Part shown: positions 59,248-64,000 of the stretch, one piece after another
Numbering within the stretch: position 1 is the stretch's first letter
Layout of the letters: each line of letters begins with the position of its first letter
Assembly (NCBI RefSeq): GCF_002531575.1
Contig: NZ_NWTI01000011.1
Location: forward strand, 1-64,000
Reading direction: 5' to 3'
Origin: Bradyrhizobium sp. Y36
GTDB taxonomy: Bacteria > Pseudomonadota > Alphaproteobacteria > Rhizobiales > Xanthobacteraceae
DNA length: 64,000 bases
The notes under the pieces: model-generated
Seen by the model: only the letters and a program-made list of their open reading frames with translations
What the model was told of the DNA's origin: nothing
Database searches by the model: none
Program-made: the position numbers and the translations under genes

Positions 59248-60213
59248 CTATTCGCTTCGCGGGATTCGACATTGCATGATGCAATGCAGCCCGGTCTTCA
59301 GATAGGAGATCTCGGTCCTGCCGTCGAAAGCCGACAATGCCGATTTCAGCAGCTTGGTGCCGAAGCCGGGTTCGGACACCTTGTCCACGCTCGGCCCCTC
59401 GTTTTCGTCCCAGGTGACGGTCAGGCGGTCGTCGCTGACGGTCCACGAGACCTGCAACAGGCCGCGTGGCGAGGAGAACGCACCATATTTTCCTGCATTG
59501 GTGGCGAGCTCGTGAAACATCAATGACAGCGTGACTGCGAGCTTCGGCGGCAGGAACAGCCGATCGCCATTGAGGGTGAAGCGGACGTGGCCGTAGGGGC
59601 CGAGCTCCGAGATCAGGAGGTCGCGAATGTCGCAGCCGGCCTTGTCGATCCGCGAGATCAAATCGTCGGTCGCGGCCAGCGAGCGGAGCCGCGGATCGAT
59701 CCGGGCCCAGACCAGCGGCTGGTCATGCAGCACCTGGTGCAGCACGGCGTGCACGGTCGACAGCTTGTTCTTCAGCCGGTGCTGGAGCTCGTCGACCAGC
59801 AGCTTGCGATACTCTTCTTCCTCGATCAGGCGCTTGGAGATCCGGCGCTGCTCCGCCAGCATGGTGCGATAGTGCTCGACGCCCCAGATGGTGAGTGCGC
59901 AGACCGCCCAATAGAGTGCAAGCAGGGCAAACCGCGCGCGATCGGCGAAGGCATCGCCGAAATTCACGACGACGCCGAGCACGCCGCCGACGAGCGCGGT
60001 CACGATCCCGATCCGGAAGCCGCCGAACGCTGCGGCAAAGAACACGGCCGGAAAGTAGGGCGTGAAGTAGACGTCGGGCCGCACATGGGCCAGCGCCCAG
60101 CGTGCCAGCGTCGCAACCAGCAGGCAGGCCGCCGCAAACGCAATGCTCAGCCCGACGGATGGCGGCGCCGCGCCCTGCCAGCCCTTGCGGAATTCGTCGA
60201 TCAGCTTCCCCAT
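59248..60213 (-). CDS. HWE/HisKA_2 family sensor histidine kinase
   Basis: A 321-residue membrane kinase. Four hydrophobic helices in the first 112 residues (SIAFAAACLLVATLARWAL, FTPYFPAVFFAAAFGGF, IVTALVGGVLGVVV, FALLALYWAVCALTIW) form a DUF4118-like sensor. The phosphoacceptor is H145 in DELQHRLKNKLSTVHAV. The ATPase has FHELATNAGKYGAFS near 233-247 and a DENEGPSV segment, followed by GFGTKLLKSAL. Kinases of this type often feed the PhyR-EcfG stress pathway in Alphaproteobacteria. No response regulator gene is adjacent. ATG at 60213. Confidence 0.92.
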   Translation of the reverse strand: MGKLIDEFRKGWQGAAPPSVGLSIAFAAACLLVATLARWALAHVRPDVYFTPYFPAVFFAAAFGGFRIGIVTALVGGVLGVVVNFGDAFADRARFALLALYWAVCALTIWGVEHYRTMLAEQRRISKRLIEEEEYRKLLVDELQHRLKNKLSTVHAVLHQVLHDQPLVWARIDPRLRSLAATDDLISRIDKAGCDIRDLLISELGPYGHVRFTLNGDRLFLPPKLAVTLSLMFHELATNAGKYGAFSSPRGLLQVSWTVSDDRLTVTWDENEGPSVDKVSEPGFGTKLLKSALSAFDGRTEISYLKTGLHCIMQCRIPRSE

Positions 60214-60392
60214 GCGCAGCTCAGTTGCGATAGGCGTTCGAAATTCGATCGGTTCATGAGGATGTTACGCATCCCGCTCGCCCAAGCATAGCTTGCCTTG
60301 CCGGAGGCAGGCGGGGATAGTGGCCGCAGCGGCGACGGCAGCGGTCGATGTTCGCCATTTGTCATCAAATCGTTCGAAAACAGGAACATTCC

Positions 60393-61232
60393 ATGGGCAG
60401 GCTGGACGGCAAGGTTGCGGTGATCACGGGAGCGACGAGCGGGATTGGATTGCGCACTGCGGAAGTCTTCGTTGCCGAAGGTGCCAAAATTGTGATCGCG
60501 GGCCGACGTGTACCGGAAGGCGAGGCGCTGGCGAAGCAGCTCGGGTCGAACTGCGTTTTCCGTCAGACCGACGTGACCGTCGAAGCGCAGATGCAGGCCC
60601 TGATTGCACTCGCCGTGGACAAGTTCGGCCGGATCGACTGCCTGTTCAACAATGCCGGCGGCCCGGCGCAGACCGGCGGCATCGAAGGCCTCGAGGTCGA
60701 GCGCTTCGACGCGGCGATGGCGACCCTGGTGCGCAGCGTCATGCTCGGCATGAAGCATGCCGCGCCTCATATGAAGAAGCAGGGCAGCGGCAGCATCATC
60801 AACAATGGCAGCATTGCCGGACGTCTCGCCGGCTTCTCGTCCTCGATGGTCTATAGCGCGGCCAAGGCGGCGGTGATCCACCTCACCAAATGCGTGGCGA
60901 TGGAGCTCGGCGAGTCCAATGTGCGCGTCAACGCGATCTCGCCCGGCGCGATCGCGACCGGCATCTTCGGCAAGGCGCTGGGTCTGTCGACCGATGCCGC
61001 GGAGAAGACGCCGGCAGTGATGCGCGAGGTCTACAAGACCGCGCAGCCGATCCCGCGTGCCGGCCTGCCCGACGACATCGCCCAGGCCGCAGTGTTCCTG
61101 GCCAGCGACGAATCCAGCTTCATCAACGGCCACGACCTCGTCGTCGATGGCGCCATGACCGGCGGCCGCAACTGGAGCCAGCAACAGCAGGGCTACGTCG
61201 CGCTGCGCAAGGCGTTCGATCAGGGAGCGTAG
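60393..61232 (+). CDS. Short-chain dehydrogenase/reductase (SDR)
   Basis: A 279-residue classical SDR. The Rossmann motif TGATSGIG is at residues 13-20, NNAGG in the NAG position near 90, Ser near 140 in NNGSIAG and YSAAK as the catalytic Tyr-Lys near 153-157. Cofactor preference is unclear, because the second strand ends in AGRR, which favours NADP(H). Family members oxidise or reduce alcohols and ketones; the substrate is unknown. ATG at 60393 has AGGAA close upstream. It converges with the P450 gene across a palindrome. Confidence 0.93.
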   Translation: MGRLDGKVAVITGATSGIGLRTAEVFVAEGAKIVIAGRRVPEGEALAKQLGSNCVFRQTDVTVEAQMQALIALAVDKFGRIDCLFNNAGGPAQTGGIEGLEVERFDAAMATLVRSVMLGMKHAAPHMKKQGSGSIINNGSIAGRLAGFSSSMVYSAAKAAVIHLTKCVAMELGESNVRVNAISPGAIATGIFGKALGLSTDAAEKTPAVMREVYKTAQPIPRAGLPDDIAQAAVFLASDESSFINGHDLVVDGAMTGGRNWSQQQQGYVALRKAFDQGA

Positions 61233-61248
61233 GGGCAAATCATATTCT

Positions 61249-61286
61249 GTCATTCCGGGCTCGCACTTCGTGCGCCCCGGAATGAC
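61249..61286. repeat. GTCATTCCGGG-type hairpin
   Basis: GTCATTCCGGG-CTCGCA-CTTCG-TGCG-CCCCGGAATGAC, nearly perfect inverted arms. It sits between the convergent SDR and P450 genes, where it can end both transcripts. It is a compact member of the family at 20825 and 27463. Confidence 0.85.
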
Positions 61287-61294
61287 GGAATTTA

Positions 61295-62671
61295 TCACAC
61301 CGCCTTCACCCGCACCTTGAGCCCGTCCCGCGGCTTGGGGATCGGCCACATCTGCCAGTCCGGCTTGTAGCCCTCCTCCAGCGACACCTCGATGTTCTGC
61401 AGGAAGTGCCGCGCGAAGCATTTCGCCTGCATGTAGGCGAAATGCAGGCCGAGGCACATATGCGCGCCGCCGCCGAATGGGACCCAGGCGAAGCGGTGGC
61501 GGTTGCGCTGCGCCTCCTCGGTGAAGCGCAAGGGATCGAAGCGGTCCGGCTCCGGCCAGATGTCCTTCATGTGATGGGTGTAGAGCGGGTTGACGCCGAC
61601 CGCCGTGCCGGCGGGAATCGTAAAGCCCTTGAAGGTGAAATCGCGCATCGCGCGGCGCGGCATCGAGGGCACCGGCGGCTTGATCCGCAGCGCCTCCTTG
61701 AAGGCCATTTCCGACAGCTGCATCTTCTCGAGATCGTCGAAACTGCTCGGCGCGCCCGGCGCGAGCCCGAGCGCCAGAACCTCCGCGCGCAGCCGGTCCT
61801 GCCAGTCCGGATTGGCGGCGAGCTCGCCGACAAAGGAGGTCAGCGACGAGGTCAGCGTGTCATGCGCCGCCATCATCAGGAAGCTCATGTGGTCGATGAT
61901 GTCCTGCTCGGACAGCAGCGCGCCGTCCTCATGGGTGGCGCGGCACAGCTGCGAGAACAGATCATCGCCGCCGTGGTTGCCGCGTCGCAGCGGGATCTGC
62001 TCGCGAAAATAGGCGACGATGCGTTTGCGCCCTCTGACGCCGGCGGCCATCTGGGTGCCGGGCAGGGGGCGGCGGATCGGCGCGACGGCAGCCGCGACCA
62101 TGTCGACGAAGGCTCGGTTGATCTCGTCGACTTCCGGCCCGATATCGGCGCCGAGGAAGGACGCCGCCGCGAGATCCAGCGTGAGCTGCTTCATCGCGGG
62201 GTAGAGCTGCATCTCGCCGGGCTTGGCCTTCCATTGCGCGACCCGGGCGGAGATGCCGCGGTCGAGATCGGCCAGATAGGATTTCATCGGCCCCGACTTG
62301 AACGCGACCGATAGCGCCTTGCGGTGCAGCCGGTGCTCGTCGAAATCGAGCAGCATCAATCCGCGCGGGAACAACAGGCCGAGCACCTTGTTCCAGCCGT
62401 GGGTCGACGAGAACAGCTTCTGCTGGTCGAACATCACGAGTTCGTTGGCCTCGGGTCCGAGCAGCACGACGTTGGTCTCGCCAAACACATGGGTGCGGTA
62501 GACCGGGCCGTATTTGGCGCCGTTCGCCTCGATATGGCCTTTGGGATCGGCCAACACCTGAAAGGTCTTGCCGATGATCGGCCAGCCTTCGTCGCCGGGA
62601 ATGTGCGTCAGCGCGTTGCGTTTGGGCGCGGTGTAGTCGGGCGCCGTTGCGGCCACATTCTGCATCGACAT
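61295..62671 (-). CDS. Cytochrome P450
   Basis: A 458-residue soluble haem monooxygenase. The haem-ligand loop is FGGGAHMCLGLHFA with Cys406, the I-helix has MMAAHDTLTSSLTSF with the acid-alcohol-type pair replaced by His-Asp-Thr, and the K-helix ExxR is in KEALRIKPP. The N-terminus IPGDEGWPIIGKTFQVL and overall pattern resemble CYP120/CYP51-like (plant CYP85 clan) bacterial enzymes, which act on terpenoids or fatty acids. Redox partners are not encoded nearby. ATG at 62671 has GGAG eight bases upstream; longer in-frame starts are spurious. Confidence 0.92.
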   Translation of the reverse strand: MSMQNVAATAPDYTAPKRNALTHIPGDEGWPIIGKTFQVLADPKGHIEANGAKYGPVYRTHVFGETNVVLLGPEANELVMFDQQKLFSSTHGWNKVLGLLFPRGLMLLDFDEHRLHRKALSVAFKSGPMKSYLADLDRGISARVAQWKAKPGEMQLYPAMKQLTLDLAAASFLGADIGPEVDEINRAFVDMVAAAVAPIRRPLPGTQMAAGVRGRKRIVAYFREQIPLRRGNHGGDDLFSQLCRATHEDGALLSEQDIIDHMSFLMMAAHDTLTSSLTSFVGELAANPDWQDRLRAEVLALGLAPGAPSSFDDLEKMQLSEMAFKEALRIKPPVPSMPRRAMRDFTFKGFTIPAGTAVGVNPLYTHHMKDIWPEPDRFDPLRFTEEAQRNRHRFAWVPFGGGAHMCLGLHFAYMQAKCFARHFLQNIEVSLEEGYKPDWQMWPIPKPRDGLKVRVKAV

Positions 62672-62764
62672 GACGATTGCTCCGGTAGGCAGGCTCCGCG
62701 AACATAGCATGGTCCGGCCGCGATAATCTGCGGCCGTCTTGCGCACCAAATCGTCACACCCGCC

Positions 62765-62810
62765 GCTCGTCGTCCCGGCTTTGCGCTGCACGCGCGCCGG
62801 GACGATGAGC
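62765..62810. repeat. Inverted repeat between P450 and LLM oxidoreductase genes
   Basis: Arms GCTCGTCGTCCCGGC (62765-62779) and GCCGGGACGATGAGC (62796-62810) match at 14 of 15 positions around a 16-base loop. It begins 10 bases after the end of the LLM gene on the minus strand and is a probable transcript end. Confidence 0.7.
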
Positions 62811-62820
62811 TGAGTGCGTC

Positions 62821-64000
62821 TTATCGCTTCGCCGCTTCTTTCTGCAGATCCGGCGCGTTGACGGCGGGAATGGCGACCCGGCCGGGGCCGGTCACCTTCA
62901 GCGCTTCGGCGGCTTTTTCGTTCTCCATGATCTTGGCCATCACGGCCTGACCGGCACGCTCGAAGATCGCGCGGTTCTCGATCACGAATTTTTGCGACCT
63001 GCGCAGGCCGTCGATATAGCCGTTGATTTCCGGCACGACGTAGCGCGCGACCATGTCCCAGCTGCGGCGCGTCGCCTCCGGATTGGCCCAGTCGTGCACG
63101 AAGCCGATGATGGCGCCGACGCCGCCGGAGACCTGCATCACGTTCTTGATGGTTTTGACCAGATCGTCGGGCGTGCCGATGGTGGACGCCGCGCCCTCGA
63201 CGAAGGCGGTCTTGTCCACGGCTTCATCCGGCGAAGAGAACGCGGTGAGGCCCGGCCGCTGCAGCGTGCCGACATTATATTCGTTGTGCCAGCGCATCAG
63301 CCCGGCGCCGGCCTCCTTGCGGGCCTGCTCGCGGGTCTCGGCGATGTGGAAGGTCAGCAGCACGCGCCAGTCGGCGCGGTTCACTTTCGTACCGTGCTTC
63401 TTCGCGGCGTCCTCGGCGAACTGCCATTGCTGCTGCAGCGACATCAGCCCCTGCGTCGTCATCGAGCCCAGCGAGATGATGCCGCAGCCGTATTTGCCGG
63501 CGAGCGTCATGCCCGAGGGGGAGATCTGCGACGCCACCACGAACGGCATCTCCTCCTGCAGCGGCAGGATCTGCAGCGCGGCGTCGTTCATGGTGAACCA
63601 CTCGCTCTTCGCCGTGACGCGCTCGCCGTTGAAGAGGCGGCGGATGATGCCGATCGCCTCGTCCTGGCGGTCGCGCTGCGTCATCGGGTCGATGCCGAGC
63701 GTATGGGCGTCAGAAGCCAGCGCGCCGGGGCCGGAGCCGAAGATGGCGCGGCCGCCGGTCATGTGGTCGAGCTGCACCATGCGCTGGGCGACGTTGTAGG
63801 GATGGTGATAGGGCAGCGACACGACGCCGGTGCCGAGCTTGATCCGCTTGGTGCGTTCGCCGGCCGCGGCCAGGAACATTTCGGGCGAGGCAATCATCTC
63901 CCAGCCTGACGAATGATGCTCGCCGCACCAGAACTCGTCATAGCCGAGCGCGTCCAGCTGCTCGACCAGGTCGAGGTCGCGCCGGAACTGGAGCATCGGA
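62821..64000 (-). CDS. LLM class flavin-dependent oxidoreductase (5-prime end outside the window)
   Basis: A luciferase-like TIM-barrel monooxygenase; at least 393 residues are visible and the N-terminus lies beyond base 64000. Conserved parts are YDEFWCGEHHSSGWE with the EHH motif, IKLGTGVVSLPYHHPYNVAQRM, GRAIFGSGPGALASDA and WFTMNDAALQILP. Members use reduced flavin to oxidise organic substrates such as alkanes, sulfonates or nitrilotriacetate. The stop at 62821 is followed by an inverted repeat. The visible first residues MLQFRRDLDLVEQLDALG are probably internal, because family members usually have about 20-40 residues before this region. Confidence 0.9.
   Translation of the reverse strand, partial: PMLQFRRDLDLVEQLDALGYDEFWCGEHHSSGWEMIASPEMFLAAAGERTKRIKLGTGVVSLPYHHPYNVAQRMVQLDHMTGGRAIFGSGPGALASDAHTLGIDPMTQRDRQDEAIGIIRRLFNGERVTAKSEWFTMNDAALQILPLQEEMPFVVASQISPSGMTLAGKYGCGIISLGSMTTQGLMSLQQQWQFAEDAAKKHGTKVNRADWRVLLTFHIAETREQARKEAGAGLMRWHNEYNVGTLQRPGLTAFSSPDEAVDKTAFVEGAASTIGTPDDLVKTIKNVMQVSGGVGAIIGFVHDWANPEATRRSWDMVARYVVPEINGYIDGLRRSQKFVIENRAIFERAGQAVMAKIMENEKAAEALKVTGPGRVAIPAVNAPDLQKEAAKR

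Noticed and set aside
60393..62671. SDR and P450 as one biosynthetic operon
   Set aside because: They are convergent and separated by a terminator-like palindrome, so they are not co-transcribed.

Overview
The window is high-GC alphaproteobacterial chromosomal DNA, most likely Bradyrhizobium or a close relative in the Nitrobacteraceae. The support is the conserved minus-strand block rpsT-dnaA-dnaN-recF-gyrB, a DUF3551 small secreted protein, a BugT-type TTT binding protein, a stand-alone GIY-YIG protein, an HWE histidine kinase, an EcfG-like promoter, and many intergenic palindromes of the kind common in that group. No prophage, insertion sequence or CRISPR array was seen.

Layout. 1-5.5 kb: MATE exporter/DUF2867/DsbA-fold operon, a MurA with Asp at the usual catalytic Cys position, a small membrane protein and a phospholipid-scramblase homologue. 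5.6-18.3 kb: replication and repair block (gyrB, recF, dnaN, dnaA, rpsT). It is interrupted by three paralogous lipoprotein genes between gyrB and recF, and by a GIY-YIG gene bracketed by 31-bp inverted repeats between recF and dnaN. The 1.15-kb stretch upstream of dnaA is non-coding and rich in GANTC sites. 18.5-33 kb: msrA, a polysaccharide-export lipoprotein, hydrolases, a molybdenum hydroxylase pair, an HD-GYP protein, an acyl-CoA synthetase, a VOC protein, a TTT binding protein, DUF3551 and a trypsin-like protease. 32.7-35.2 kb: a membrane protein, a winged-helix regulator, a cis-prenyltransferase and a GNAT, with the same dyad ACTTTG-N5-CAAAGT at the promoter and again over the prenyltransferase start codon. 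35.3-42.5 kb: Tag-like glycosylase, DUF1330, a small protein behind an EcfG-type promoter, dinB, tspO, a LysR/MFS/siderophore-interacting module and tRNA-Arg(CCG). 42.5-46.8 kb: a diguanylate cyclase translationally coupled to a GGDEF-EAL protein. 47-57 kb: a catabolic uptake region on one strand: sigma-54 activator, MHS transporter with a -24/-12 promoter, fused CoA-transferase and a complete branched-chain amino-acid-type ABC transporter. 57-64 kb: another GGDEF-EAL protein, HWE kinase, SDR, cytochrome P450 and an LLM flavin oxidoreductase cut by the window edge.

How the genes work together. Replication initiation, sliding clamp, gap repair and supercoiling genes are clustered. Four c-di-GMP turnover proteins (HD-GYP, DGC, two GGDEF-EAL) point to strong second-messenger control. 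The 47-57 kb region reads as a regulator-transporter-CoA-activation-uptake module for an organic or amino acid whose identity cannot be read from sequence. The best candidates for something undescribed are the dyad-controlled prenyltransferase locus, the inverted-repeat-bracketed GIY-YIG cassette and the lipoprotein family that grows by internal module duplication.
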